This document shows, in pieces, positions 38,122-47,447 of a stretch of 64,000 nt of DNA (position 1 is the stretch's first letter; every line of letters begins with the position of its first letter). The notes below the pieces were generated by a model. That model ran no database searches. It saw only the letters and a list, made by a program, of their open reading frames with translations, and was not told the DNA's origin. The stretch spans positions 18,712 through 82,711 of the forward strand of contig NZ_VRYE01000025.1 in the NCBI RefSeq assembly GCF_008041835.1, read 5' to 3'. Source of the stretch: Ectopseudomonas mendocina. Its GTDB lineage: Bacteria; Pseudomonadota; Gammaproteobacteria; Pseudomonadales; Pseudomonadaceae. Both the position numbers and the translations under genes were made by a program.

Positions 38122-38796
38122 ATGAAACCCGCCTGGGCTCTTTTACGCCTGGCCAGCCCACAGTTGCCCATTGGCGGCTACAGCTACTCGCAAGGCCTGG
38201 AATGGGCTATCGACAGCACTCTGGTCAGCGATGCCGTGAGCGCCGAGCGCTGGCTGGCCGATCAGCTCTTGCTCAATCTCGCGCGCTTCGAAGCGCCGCT
38301 GCTGCTGGCCCACTGCCGCGCAGCCGCACAGGCTGACTGGGCACAGCTTCAGCTACTGGCCGAACAACACCGCGCCAGCCGCGAAACCCGCGAACTGGCC
38401 CTGGAAAGCCGGCAGATGGGTTATTCGCTGCGGCAACTGCTCGAAGGCCTGCCCGAGCTGGACGAGGCCGCGCGTGACCTGCTCGCAACCCAGGAGGAGC
38501 CCGGCTTGGCTCTGGCCTGGGCACTGGCGGCACGCGCCTGGCAGATCGCCCCGGACGATGCCCTGGCCGCCTGGCTCTGGGGCTGGCTGGAGAACCAGCT
38601 CGCCGTGCTGATGAAGGTGCTGCCGCTTGGCCAGCAGGCCGCCCAGCGCCTGACCAGCCGCCTGCTGCCGCAGCTCGAGGCGGCCCAGCAACAAGCCGCC
38701 AGCCTTTCCCCCGAACACTGGGGCAGCGCCGCCTTCGGCCTGGCCCTGGCGAGCATGGCGCACGAGCGCCAGTACTCGCGTCTTTTCCGCTCCTGA
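38122..38796 (+). CDS. ureF: Urease accessory protein UreF
   Basis: A 224-residue all-helical accessory protein that forms the UreDFG activation complex and gates UreG GTPase activity. The family signature [20 protein letters not shown] starts near residue 6. Other conserved parts are [13 protein letters not shown] and [20 protein letters not shown]. The start at 38122 ([18 protein letters not shown]) is chosen from homology. It is followed by ureG after 16 bp. Confidence 0.95.
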   Translation: MKPAWALLRLASPQLPIGGYSYSQGLEWAIDSTLVSDAVSAERWLADQLLLNLARFEAPLLLAHCRAAAQADWAQLQLLAEQHRASRETRELALESRQMGYSLRQLLEGLPELDEAARDLLATQEEPGLALAWALAARAWQIAPDDALAAWLWGWLENQLAVLMKVLPLGQQAAQRLTSRLLPQLEAAQQQAASLSPEHWGSAAFGLALASMAHERQYSRLFRS

Positions 38797-38812
38797 CGAG
38801 GAACAACACCCC

Positions 38813-39427
<615 letters not shown>

Positions 39428-39449
39428 TTCCACCTTCAAGGAGATCCCT

Positions 39450-40022
39450 ATGAACCTGCGCAAGACCCTTTCCGCCATCGCCCTGCTCTGCACCCCGGCA
39501 CTGGCCTTCGCCCACCCTGGGCATGGTGATTCCGGCCTGATGGCCGGCCTGGCCCACCCGGTGTTTGGCCTGGATCACCTGCTGGCGATGTTCGCCGTTG
39601 GCCTGTGGGCCGCCCAACAGAGCGGCGCGGCGCGCTGGGCGCTGCCGCTGACTTTCGTCGGCAGCATGCTGGTCGGCGGCCTGCTCGGCTTCTCCGGCGT
39701 GGAAATCCCACTGATGGAAACCGGCATCGCCGGCTCGGTACTGGCGTTCGGCTTGCTGGTAGTGGTCGCCGCACGCCTGCCGATGGCGGTATCCGTAGCC
39801 CTGACCGCCTTCTTCGCCCTCACCCACGGTGTCGCTCACGGTCTGGAGTTGCCGGAACTGGCCAGCCCCTTCGGCTACGCCATCGGCTTCATCGTCGCCA
39901 CTGCCGCACTGCATGCCATTGGCTTTGCATTGGTGCGTTTTCTGCCCCAGGCCGCAGCACCCTTGGTACGTATCGCGGGTGGCGCCTCGGCAGCAACGGG
40001 TGCCTGGTTGCTGCTCAGCTGA
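39450..40022 (+). CDS. HupE/UreJ-family nickel transporter
   Basis: A 190-residue membrane protein with a signal-like first segment (ending ALAF) followed by the HupE/UreJ signature HPGHGDSGLMAGLAHPVFGL and DHLLAMFAVGLWAAQQ, which contains metal-ligand histidines. Later there is HGVAHGLELPELASPFGYAI. About six helices are predicted. The family imports or accumulates nickel for urease and hydrogenase; here the ureEFG context supports urease supply. A GC-rich hairpin follows. Confidence 0.92.
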   Translation: MNLRKTLSAIALLCTPALAFAHPGHGDSGLMAGLAHPVFGLDHLLAMFAVGLWAAQQSGAARWALPLTFVGSMLVGGLLGFSGVEIPLMETGIAGSVLAFGLLVVVAARLPMAVSVALTAFFALTHGVAHGLELPELASPFGYAIGFIVATAALHAIGFALVRFLPQAAAPLVRIAGGASAATGAWLLLS

Positions 40023-40032
40023 GCATCCGCTG

Positions 40033-40060
40033 CAGGCAGGGTGTACACGCACCCTGCCTG
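40033..40060 (+). terminator. Strong hairpin after hupE/ureJ
   Basis: An 11-bp perfect stem, CAGGCAGGGTG/CACCCTGCCTG, with a six-base loop, lies 11 bp after the stop. The T-tract is short (TT), so its terminator efficiency is uncertain. Confidence 0.6.
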
Positions 40061-40629
40061 TTGGCGTCCAGAGCCGACGTGACGGGCGCTAGCGTGATTG
40101 CTCACCAGCTTATCCACAGCTTTCTTCACATACCCAGGGGATAATTGTTCGGCCTGCCTGCCAAGGTACAAAAAAGACTGGACAACGGTGTTTCCAGCAT
40201 CCGCTGAACAGCACTGATCAAAGCTTGGCCAATACGCTGAGAGCCAGTCATATCGGGCCATACAGCAACAATTACAACAGTTACCCACAGCATCACCCAC
40301 AGCAATCGTGGAAAACCAAAAGGCACGCTTCGAGCTTTCCCAAAAACTGTCAAGTCCTTGTGTGAAAAGGAAAAACAACGCTGTTCAATTCTTCACCAAC
40401 AGGCTGTAAACAAGGTATTTCAGGCATCGCAGGCAAACGCCACCAGCTTATCCACAGAAATGCCCACAGCCTTCGTGGAAAACTTTATTGCCGTTGTCCG
40501 GATGGTGCACAAACACACAAGGCCCTTGCATCGATACAGGCACCAACGCGACGCTAGCGACTGCAGCCGGAGTCGCTTTCAGTGGTCTTGCAGGCGCATC
40601 ACGCCGCCAAGTTCATCCAGGGATGTTTC
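40061..40629. other. hupE-LysE intergenic region with DnaA-box-like repeats
   Basis: No gene is convincing here (570 bp). Two perfect TTATCCACA words (40110-40118 and 40448-40456) and a variant TTACCCACA (40281-40289) occur with similar flanks (CACCAGCTTATCCACAG both times). GGGGATAA follows the first, making a possible hairpin. AAAAGGAAAAACAACG stretches make this DNA more AT-rich than its surroundings. The AGGGATG ribosome binding site of the LysE gene lies at the end. Confidence 0.55.
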
Positions 40630-41244
40630 ATGTTCAGTTTCTTCCTCGCCGCCATGCTCCTTGGCTTCGTCTTCAACGCGACGCCCGGCGCCGTATTCAG
40701 TGAAACCCTGCGCCGAGGCCTGCGCGACGGCTACAAGCCGGCGCTGATGGTGCAGATCGGCTCGCTGGTGGGCGATGCCACCTGGGCCGCCGTGGGCCTG
40801 ACCGGCCTGGCACTGCTGCTCGACAGCGCACAGATCCGCTACCCGTTGACCCTGGCCAGTGCGCTGTATCTGGCCTGGCTCGGTTATCAGTCATTGCGCG
40901 ACGCTCATCGCCCGCCGCTGCCCAGCGACGACAGTCAGGGCGCCGCTGGTGGTGCCTTCGCCGCAGGCGCTGCGCTGTCGCTGACCAACCCGCAAAACAT
41001 CGTTTACTGGGCGGCCATGGGCGGCGCGATGGCGGCCATCGGCGTCGCTCAGCCAACGCCAGCTCACCTGGCGGTGTTCTTCGCCGGCTTCATGGTCTCG
41101 TCGCTGCTCTGGTGCTTCATCTGCGCCGGCCTGGTGGACTGGTTTCGCCGCGCGGCCTCGCTGCTCTGGCACCGCCTGACCTACGCAGCCTGCGGCGTGG
41201 TGCTGCTGGGGCTGGCCGGCATGAGCGCACTGGAGCTGGTCTGA
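40630..41244 (+). CDS. LysE-family amino-acid exporter
   Basis: A 204-residue membrane protein with about six helices, of the LysE/RhtB superfamily. Motifs: AAMLLGFVFNATPGAVFSET near the start (usually PGP in LysE), LRRGLRDGYKPALMVQIGSL with GDATWAAVGLTG, and SLTNPQNIVYWAAMGGAMAA, the conserved NP motif. The substrate cannot be assigned. The start at 40630 has AGGGATG upstream. Confidence 0.88.
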   Translation: MFSFFLAAMLLGFVFNATPGAVFSETLRRGLRDGYKPALMVQIGSLVGDATWAAVGLTGLALLLDSAQIRYPLTLASALYLAWLGYQSLRDAHRPPLPSDDSQGAAGGAFAAGAALSLTNPQNIVYWAAMGGAMAAIGVAQPTPAHLAVFFAGFMVSSLLWCFICAGLVDWFRRAASLLWHRLTYAACGVVLLGLAGMSALELV

Positions 41245-41343
41245 TCGACTCGCGGCTATCGCCACCATCGAAATAATCTAAGGGCGCAGCATCCCAGGCA
41301 GGACTAGGCTCAAGCACATATCCCTGCGTCAGGAAGCCGCGCC

Positions 41344-41421
41344 ATGCACCTCAACGACCTGCTCAAGCAACTGCTCGCCAGTTACGCCTGCGCCACCTGC
41401 GGCATCGATACGCGCCACTGA
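41344..41421 (+). CDS. Possible 25-residue peptide with a CATC motif
   Basis: A 26-codon open frame, including the stop, encodes [20 protein letters not shown] plus five residues. AGGAAG lies at good Shine-Dalgarno distance from the ATG. It sits 59 bp before the LOG-family gene. It is short enough to be chance, but the strong ribosome binding site and leucine-rich, cysteine-pair composition make it worth recording. No homologue is recognised. Confidence 0.3.
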   Translation: MHLNDLLKQLLASYACATCGIDTRH

Positions 41422-41480
41422 CCCTTGGTGGCTGGGCGACGGCTGGTTACCCTTGGCGCCTTCAGCCAAGGAGCCTGCTC

Positions 41481-42068
41481 ATGTCCCTGCGTAGCGTCTG
41501 CGTCTTCTGTGGTGCCAGCCCTGGTGCCAGTCCCATCTACCGCGAAGCGGCCGAAGCCCTCGGTCAGCACCTGGCCAAGCGCGGCATGCGCCTGATCTAT
41601 GGCGGCGGCGCCGTCGGCCTGATGGGCGTGGTCGCCGATGCCGCGCTGAATGCCGGCGGCGAGGTCATCGGGATCATCCCGCAGAGCCTCGAGCGTGCCG
41701 AGATCGGCCACCGCGGCCTGACCTGCCTGGAAGTGGTGGGTGGCATGCACGCACGCAAGGCGCGCATGGCCGAACTGGCCGATGCCTTCATCGCCCTGCC
41801 CGGCGGCCTCGGCACCCTGGAAGAGCTGTTCGAGGTCTGGACCTGGGGCCAGCTCGGCTACCACGCCAAGCCACTGGGGCTGCTGGAGGTAAATGGCTTC
41901 TACAGCAAGCTGGGGGATTTTCTCGATCACCTGGTCGCCGAGCGCTTCGTGCGCCCGCAGCACCGCGAGATGCTGCAGATTGCCGGTACCCCCCAAGACC
42001 TGATCGATGCGCTGGTCGAATGGCGCCCGAGCGCGGCGCCGAAGTGGGTAGATCGCGAGCCCGTCTGA
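41481..42068 (+). CDS. LOG-family protein (nucleotide 5'-monophosphate phosphoribohydrolase)
   Basis: A 195-residue Rossmann-fold protein of the TIGR00730/LOG family, which releases free base from nucleoside or cytokinin-riboside monophosphates. The hallmarks are [13 protein letters not shown] at the start, [19 protein letters not shown], and [20 protein letters not shown], the PGGxGTxxE motif that forms the catalytic site. Length is typical. In pseudomonads this protein was once called a lysine decarboxylase, which is unsupported. The in vivo substrate is not known. Confidence 0.92.
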   Translation: MSLRSVCVFCGASPGASPIYREAAEALGQHLAKRGMRLIYGGGAVGLMGVVADAALNAGGEVIGIIPQSLERAEIGHRGLTCLEVVGGMHARKARMAELADAFIALPGGLGTLEELFEVWTWGQLGYHAKPLGLLEVNGFYSKLGDFLDHLVAERFVRPQHREMLQIAGTPQDLIDALVEWRPSAAPKWVDREPV

Positions 42069-42132
42069 ACCTGTACGCAGACATGTAACACAATGCTACG
42101 CTCTGCGGCTTCTCTCTCACGGAAGCCGCAAC

Positions 42133-43068
42133 ATGGCCGGAAGCAGCCTGCTCGTCCTGATCGACGACATCAGCACGGTACTCGACGACGTCGCCACCAT
42201 GACCAAGATCGCCGCGCGCAAGACGGCCGGCGTACTGGGCGATGACCTCGCGCTCAACGCCCAGCAGGTCACAGGCGTGCGCGCAGATCGCGAGCTGCCG
42301 GTGGTCTGGGCCGTGGCCAAAGGTTCGCTGGTGAACAAGACGATCCTGGTGCCGGCCGCGCTGCTGATCAGCACCGTGGCGCCCTGGCTGGTGGTGCCGC
42401 TGCTGATGCTTGGCGGTCTGTTTCTCTGCTATGAAGGCGCGGAAAAGCTGCTGCACAAGTTGCTGCATCGGCATGAGCCCGTGGAGCAGCAGGCGCGCCT
42501 GGAGGCGATTGCCGACCCTGCGATCGACCTGGTGGCATTCGAGCGCGACAAGATTCGCGGTGCGGTGCGCACCGACTTCGTGCTGTCGGCCGAGATCATC
42601 GCCATCACCCTCGGCACCGTCGCCACCGCCAGTTTTCTCAATCAGGTGCTGGTGCTCAGCGGCATCGCCCTGGTAATGACCGTCGGCGTCTATGGGCTGG
42701 TCGCCGGCATCGTCAAACTGGACGATGCCGGGCTCTATCTTAGCCAGCGCGCCAGCGCCTTCGCCCAGGCCTGTGGGCGCGGCATCCTGCGCCTGGCCCC
42801 CTGGCTGATGAAGGCGCTTTCGGTTGTGGGCACCGCAGCCATGTTCATGGTCGGCGGCGGTATCCTCAGCCACGGCCTGCCGCCGGTGGAAAGCGCCGTG
42901 CACCTGGCTGCCGAATGGGTGGCCGAGGATGCAGGCGCCCTGCTTTCGGCCCTGGTGCCGACACTGCTCAACGCCCTGTTCGGCATCATCGCCGGATTGC
43001 TCAGCGTACCGCTGGTCAGCGCGGCGAGTGGCCTGTGGCGGGCGCTGCGCAAAACGCCGGGGCGTTAG
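42133..43068 (+). CDS. DUF808 (YedI-type) membrane protein
   Basis: A 311-residue integral membrane protein of the DUF808/YedI family. It begins [20 protein letters not shown], followed by [20 protein letters not shown] and [20 protein letters not shown], all conserved in the family. Several helices lie between residues 75 and 300. The function is unknown. It is probably a separate transcription unit from the LOG gene (64 bp gap). Confidence 0.88.
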   Translation: MAGSSLLVLIDDISTVLDDVATMTKIAARKTAGVLGDDLALNAQQVTGVRADRELPVVWAVAKGSLVNKTILVPAALLISTVAPWLVVPLLMLGGLFLCYEGAEKLLHKLLHRHEPVEQQARLEAIADPAIDLVAFERDKIRGAVRTDFVLSAEIIAITLGTVATASFLNQVLVLSGIALVMTVGVYGLVAGIVKLDDAGLYLSQRASAFAQACGRGILRLAPWLMKALSVVGTAAMFMVGGGILSHGLPPVESAVHLAAEWVAEDAGALLSALVPTLLNALFGIIAGLLSVPLVSAASGLWRALRKTPGR

Positions 43069-43454
43069 CCGCTCACTTTCTCAGCAGTTGCCTGCGCCCC
43101 TTGCGGGGCGCTGCCCGAAGCGACTTGCCCCAGGCTTATCCACAGCTTGCTCCACCGCTTTCGGGGATAACCTCTCAGCCTCCTATGCAGCGTCGGGCAG
43201 AGCATTGCCTGCTCACTCAAGCAATTCATTACAAAGCATTTTCTCGCAACGCCACGAACATCTGGACAAAAGCTGCACAGCGCCTCGCCAAGCCCGCATG
43301 GCAGAGCCTCTGGCGGATCTTGCAGAGCTTCCCCACAGAACTATCCACAGCTTTTCTGGATAACCGCCGTGGCGTTCGGTCGCCCCCATGAGCAGCGGTA
43401 GCTGTGCGAACCTTCACTGGACCTGACCGGAAACTCAGAATCTGGAGACTTCAC
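43069..43454. other. DUF808-azurin spacer with TTATCCACA hairpins
   Basis: There is no gene in these 386 bp. TTATCCACA (43136-43144) is followed by GGGGATAA, and CTATCCACA (43341-43349) is followed by CTGGATAA, so both can form GGATAA/TTATCC hairpins similar to those at 40110. The azurin ribosome binding site GGAG is at the end. I do not see the TTGAN4/6ATCAA Anr/FNR site expected of azurin promoters in some species. Confidence 0.55.
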
Positions 43455-43907
43455 ATGATGTTGCGTAACGCTGCTCTAATCGCTCTGCTCGGCCTGGCCA
43501 GCACCCCGCTCCTTGCTGCCGAATGCTCGGTGGATGTCGAATCGACCGACCAGATGACCTTCAACACCCAGGCCATCTCCGTCAGCAAGAGCTGCAAGAC
43601 CTTCACCGTCAACCTCAAGCACACCGGCTCGTTGCCCAAGACCGCCATGGGCCACAACTGGGTACTGAGCAAGACCGCCGACATGCCCGGCGTGGCCACC
43701 GACGGCATTCCCGCCGGCCCGGAGGCCAGCTACGTAAAAGCCGGTGACGAGCGCGTGATCGCCTACACCGACCTGATCGGCGGCGGCGAAAGCACCTCGG
43801 TCACCTTCGACGTCAGCAAGCTGGCGGCGGGCGAAGACTACAGCTTCTTCTGCTCCTTCCCCGGCCACTACTCGCTGATGAAAGGCAGCCTGACCCTGGT
43901 CGACTAA
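43455..43907 (+). CDS. azu: Azurin (periplasmic blue copper protein)
   Basis: A 150-residue electron carrier. A signal peptide (residues 1-22, ending PLLA|AE) exports it to the periplasm. The mature protein starts [20 protein letters not shown]. Copper ligands are visible: the histidine in MGHNWVLS, then cysteine, histidine and methionine in [13 protein letters not shown]3 and the cysteine in KSCKTF form the usual disulfide. Azurins shuttle electrons in denitrification or stress respiration. It is a single gene with a hairpin right after it; GGAG precedes the ATG at 43455 (ATG 43458 is also possible). Confidence 0.97.
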   Translation: MMLRNAALIALLGLASTPLLAAECSVDVESTDQMTFNTQAISVSKSCKTFTVNLKHTGSLPKTAMGHNWVLSKTADMPGVATDGIPAGPEASYVKAGDERVIAYTDLIGGGESTSVTFDVSKLAAGEDYSFFCSFPGHYSLMKGSLTLVD

Positions 43908-43923
43908 ACGATCTGCGATGATC

Positions 43924-43952
43924 GTGGGAGAGGCGCCATGACGCTCTCCCAC
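43924..43952. terminator. Hairpin between azurin and the convergent operon
   Basis: GTGGGAGA/TCTCCCAC with an inner GCG/CGC extension forms a stable stem 17 bp after the azurin stop and 6 bp beyond the - strand operon end. It may end transcripts from both sides, though T-tracts are lacking. Confidence 0.6.
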
Positions 43953-43957
43953 GCCTC

Positions 43958-44851
43958 CTACCCCAACGGCAGCACCGTGACCTGCACGTCCGGATCGTGA
44001 CTGCCGCCCCCCAGGATCACCCCCCGCAGCGGCGACACATCGGAGAAATCCCGGCCCCAGGCCAGGGTGATGTGCTCCAGCGCCGGCCGTACGTTGTTGG
44101 TCGGGTCGAAATCCACCCAGCCCTGACGCGGGCAGTACAGCGAGATCCAGGCATGCGAGGCATCGGCGCCGATCAGCCGTGGTTGGCCGGGTGGCGGCTG
44201 GGTCAGCAGGTAGCCGCTGACATAGCGGGCCGCCAGGCCGCGCGAACGCAGGCAGGCAAGCATCAGATGGGCGAAGTCCTGGCAGACGCCGCGTTTTTCT
44301 TCCAGCACCTGCAGCAGTGGCGTGGCCACCTGAGTGGCGCCGGCATCGAAACTGAATTCCTCGAAAATCTTCTGCATCAGTGCCTGGCCGGCCTGCAGCA
44401 ACGGGCGCCCAGAGGTGAAGCAGTCGTCAGCGAAGTCGGCGAAGACCTGCTTGAGGCGTACATAGGGTGACTCGAAGCGGTAACGTGCCGCTTCCAGCAA
44501 TGCCGGCTCCATCGGCTTGCCGCTATAGCTGAGCGCCGCGCAGGCCGCCTCCCAATTCGGCGAATCGTCGAGGTCGAGCGCAGGGCGCGCCAGCACCTCG
44601 ACACGCAGCCGCGCACTGACACTGAGTTGCTCATGCGGACGCTCGAACACCAGGCGCGTCAGCGGGTTGCCGAACACGTCCAGACCGTCACGGCGCAGGC
44701 AGGGCTGTGGATCGATGCGCAGTTCCTGTTCGTGGCAGCGCTGCCAGGGGCATTCGCGCGGCCACAGGTGCGCCAGTTGCTGGGCCAGGGAAACCGGCGC
44801 CGAATAGCGATAGTGAGTGTCGTGCAGAACTTGATAAAAGGCGCTGCTCAT
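43958..44851 (-). CDS. Transglutaminase-like cysteine peptidase (small copy)
   Basis: A 297-residue protein. The N-terminal beta domain (about 1-90) opens YQVLHDTHYRYSAPVSLAQQ, typical of bacterial transglutaminase N domains. The papain-like core has the triad C190 (KRGVCQDFAHL), H233 (DASHAWISL) and D249 (WVDFDPTN). Such proteins are thought to act as peptidases or amide-bond transferases. The start overlaps the stop of the ATP-grasp gene (ATGA), so it is the last gene of a three-gene operon with a DUF2126 protein. The substrate is unknown. Confidence 0.88.
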   Translation of the reverse strand: MSSAFYQVLHDTHYRYSAPVSLAQQLAHLWPRECPWQRCHEQELRIDPQPCLRRDGLDVFGNPLTRLVFERPHEQLSVSARLRVEVLARPALDLDDSPNWEAACAALSYSGKPMEPALLEAARYRFESPYVRLKQVFADFADDCFTSGRPLLQAGQALMQKIFEEFSFDAGATQVATPLLQVLEEKRGVCQDFAHLMLACLRSRGLAARYVSGYLLTQPPPGQPRLIGADASHAWISLYCPRQGWVDFDPTNNVRPALEHITLAWGRDFSDVSPLRGVILGGGSHDPDVQVTVLPLG

Positions 44852-47334
44852 GAGGATTGCGTCCGGTGGCTGACATCGACATGAGCGAAGAAACGCAGCC
44901 CAAGATGATCGGATACCGCGCCGGCGGCCTCGCTGATGGCCACCAGCAGATCGGCCAGGCCTTCGAGCACCGCGCGGGTGCTGCCGGGGCCGAACAGCGG
45001 GTTTTCCAGACTGGCGAGGCTGAACGCGGCAAGCTGCTCCTCCAGATACGCCAGGTAGCGCTCGGCCGGCAGCTCGAAGCGCTCATTGAGCCCTTCCAGC
45101 GAACGCAGCAGGGTGCGCATCTGGAAGATCACGGCATGCGGGTTCTGCTCGTCCAGCAGCAGCAGGTCGAGCACCGGGATCAACTGCGCCGAAGCCAGGT
45201 AGCGGGTGCGGTAGGTGATGCTGCTGTTGCCCAGTTCCAGCAGCCACTCCAGCGCCGACTGATCGGTAGCCGAGCCGCTGCGCAGGAAGCCGGCGAAGCT
45301 GTCGCAGAGAAACTGCAGGCGCTCGATATAGCGGCCGAGCATGAGAAAGCGCCAGCCGTCATCGCGGGTCATGTCGTCGAGGGCGAAGCCCGACAGCGCC
45401 GCCAGCGACATCAGCAGGCGGTTGAGAAAATCCAGCAGTTCGCCGAAGTCCGCCGGCTGACCTTCTAGCAGTTGCGCCTCGCGCTGCAACTCCACCAGCG
45501 CCTGCCAGTTGGCCTGGGACAGCTTGCCACGCACGCTGCCGGCAGCCCATTGCAGACGCTGCAGATTGGCCCGCAGGCTGGCCGGCCAGTCGCCGCCAAG
45601 CAATGCCTGCAGCAGGCGCGCCTCCAGTTCGCCCTCCTCCGGATCTGCCAGCAGGCCCAGGCTCTGCGCCAGCGCCAGGGCGCTCTGCAGGGCCTGTGGG
45701 TCATCGTCATCGTCGACGTAACGCGCCAGCATGATGCGCAGCAGGCGCGCATTGCCCTCGCAGCGCTCGGCGTAACGACCGAACCAGTACAGGTTCTCCA
45801 CCACCCGCGAGGGCAGGAAGGGGTCACTGCGCACCAGGTCGGCGGTACCCAAGGTGCGTTGCGTCTGCCAGGGCTCCGCGCCGGCCTGCCGCGTGCCGAG
45901 CACCCAGGTGTCCTTGCTGGCGCCGCCACGCTGCATGGACACTACTTCGGCATCGGCCTCGGCGGCGACGCGGGTCAGGCCGCCGGGCATCACCCGGTAG
46001 CCATCGGCACTGGCCACGGCGAACACGCGCATGCCGATGGCGCGCGGCTGAAGACCGCTGCCGTCCCACACCGGCGCCTGCGACAGCTTGGCCCGCGCCT
46101 GCGCCACGTAGGCGTAGGGGCGCTGCTTGAGGCGAGCCGCCAGCTTGGCGCGCTGCGCCTCATCCAGATCACGGCCGAACACCGGGGCGAAACTCTGCGA
46201 GGGAAAGGCCGGGCGCACCAGCAGCTCATCGAGCTTGTCCAGCGCCTCGTCCAGCACCGGCGGCTCGCCGCACCACCAGCTGGCGATGGACGGCAGCAGC
46301 AGCTCTTCGCCGAGCAGGTGCTCGCTGATCGCAGGCAGGAAACCCGGCAGACCGGGCGACTCCAGCACGCCGCTGCCCAGGGCATTGGCCACCAGCACGC
46401 GGCCGCGGCGCACCGCCTCGAGCAGGCCGGGCACGCCAAGGGCCGAGTCGGTGCGCAGCTCCAGCGGGTCGCAGTAGTCGTCGTCGAGGCGGCGCAACAC
46501 CGCATGCACGCGGCGCAGGCCGGCCAGGGTCTTGAGGTAGAGGGTGGCATCGCGCACGGTCAGGTCGCTGCCTTCGACCAGCGGATAGCCGAGCTGGCGC
46601 GCCAGGTACAGGTGCTCGAAGTAGCTTTCGTTGAAGCGCCCCGGCGTCAGCAGCACCACCAGCGGCGTCTCGCCGCCGCTCGGCGCCTGGCGTGCCAGGG
46701 TGTCCTGCAGGGTACGGAAGAAACTGGCCAGGTACTGCACGCGCAGGTCGCGGTACAGCTCGGGGAAGGCCCGCGAGACGATCTGCCGGTTCTCCAGCGC
46801 ATAGCCGGCCCCGGAGGGCGCCTGAGTACGGTCGGCGGTGACCCACCAGCGCCCGTCCGGCGCGCGGGCCAGGTCCACGGCATACAGGTGCAGCCAGGTA
46901 CCGCCCGGCGCCTGCATGCCCTGGCACGGCCAGAGGAAGTTGTTGTGGCCGAACACCAGTTCGGTGGGCAGCATGCCTTCGGCGATCAGCTTCTGCGGGC
47001 CATACAGATCGGCCAGCACGCGGTTGAGCAGGGTCGCGCGCTGCGCCACGCCGGCGGCGATCTGCTGCCACTCGTCAGCCGGTATCAGGTTGGGCAGCAG
47101 GTCCAGTTCCCACGGGCGGTCGGCGCCATCCGGATCGGCGTAGACGTTGTAGGTGACGCCGTTTTCCTGAATCTGCCGCGCCAGCATGGCCTCGCGCTGC
47201 GCCAGGTGCTCCGGGCGGCTGCGCGCCAGCTGCTCGTAAAGACGGCGCCAATGCGGGCGCACGTTGCCCTTGGCATCGAGCAGTTCGTGGTAGGCACCAT
47301 TGGGCGGCGGGTAATCGGCTAACAGGTCGTGCAT
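44848..47334 (-). CDS. Circularly permuted ATP-grasp / alpha-E domain fusion
   Basis: An 828-residue protein. The N-terminal ~480 residues are a circularly permuted ATP-grasp domain, with NGVTYNVYADPDGADRPWEL, GHNNFLWPCQGMQAPGG, LLTPGRFNESYFEHLYLARQ and LPSIASWWCGEPPVLDEALD. The C-terminal ~300 residues form the helical alpha-E domain (SRVVENLYWFGRYAERCEGN, then RDDGWRFLMLGRYIERLQFL). In many bacteria these are two proteins; here they are fused. Predicted role is ATP-dependent peptide or amide ligation, from comparative genomics only. I take the start at 47334 (MHDLLADYPPPNGAYHELLD); the ORF extends to 47424 through a hairpin. Confidence 0.87.
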   Translation of the reverse strand: MHDLLADYPPPNGAYHELLDAKGNVRPHWRRLYEQLARSRPEHLAQREAMLARQIQENGVTYNVYADPDGADRPWELDLLPNLIPADEWQQIAAGVAQRATLLNRVLADLYGPQKLIAEGMLPTELVFGHNNFLWPCQGMQAPGGTWLHLYAVDLARAPDGRWWVTADRTQAPSGAGYALENRQIVSRAFPELYRDLRVQYLASFFRTLQDTLARQAPSGGETPLVVLLTPGRFNESYFEHLYLARQLGYPLVEGSDLTVRDATLYLKTLAGLRRVHAVLRRLDDDYCDPLELRTDSALGVPGLLEAVRRGRVLVANALGSGVLESPGLPGFLPAISEHLLGEELLLPSIASWWCGEPPVLDEALDKLDELLVRPAFPSQSFAPVFGRDLDEAQRAKLAARLKQRPYAYVAQARAKLSQAPVWDGSGLQPRAIGMRVFAVASADGYRVMPGGLTRVAAEADAEVVSMQRGGASKDTWVLGTRQAGAEPWQTQRTLGTADLVRSDPFLPSRVVENLYWFGRYAERCEGNARLLRIMLARYVDDDDDPQALQSALALAQSLGLLADPEEGELEARLLQALLGGDWPASLRANLQRLQWAAGSVRGKLSQANWQALVELQREAQLLEGQPADFGELLDFLNRLLMSLAALSGFALDDMTRDDGWRFLMLGRYIERLQFLCDSFAGFLRSGSATDQSALEWLLELGNSSITYRTRYLASAQLIPVLDLLLLDEQNPHAVIFQMRTLLRSLEGLNERFELPAERYLAYLEEQLAAFSLASLENPLFGPGSTRAVLEGLADLLVAISEAAGAVSDHLGLRFFAHVDVSHRTQSS

Positions 47335-47370
47335 GGCAGGCTCGAAAAGGTTTGATGCAAGACGTTCCCT

Positions 47371-47436
47371 GTAGGAGCCCGCTTGCGGGCGATCCGATGC
47401 AATCATAAAAAGCATCGCCCGCAAGCGGGCTCCTAC
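47371..47436. repeat. REP-like hairpin inside the transglutaminase operon
   Basis: GTAGGAGCCCGCTTGCGGGC pairs perfectly with GCCCGCAAGCGGGCTCCTAC, extended inward by GAT/ATC. It lies between the DUF2126 gene and the ATP-grasp gene, where it could lower downstream expression or stabilise the upstream mRNA. Confidence 0.9.
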
Positions 47437-47447
47437 AGGTTGCTCAA

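Noticed and set aside
40061..40629. Chromosomal replication origin suggested by TTATCCACA words
   Set aside because: No dnaA, dnaN or rpmH gene nearby, no AT-rich 13-mers and too few boxes. The words look like a dispersed repeat.
43395..43454. Anr/FNR box expected before azurin
   Set aside because: No TTGAN6ATCAA-type sequence is found in the 60 bp before the start.
45472..47322. 616-codon + strand frame over the ATP-grasp gene
   Set aside because: It is a shadow of the - strand ATP-grasp/alpha-E protein, which has recognisable domains. The + frame shows none.
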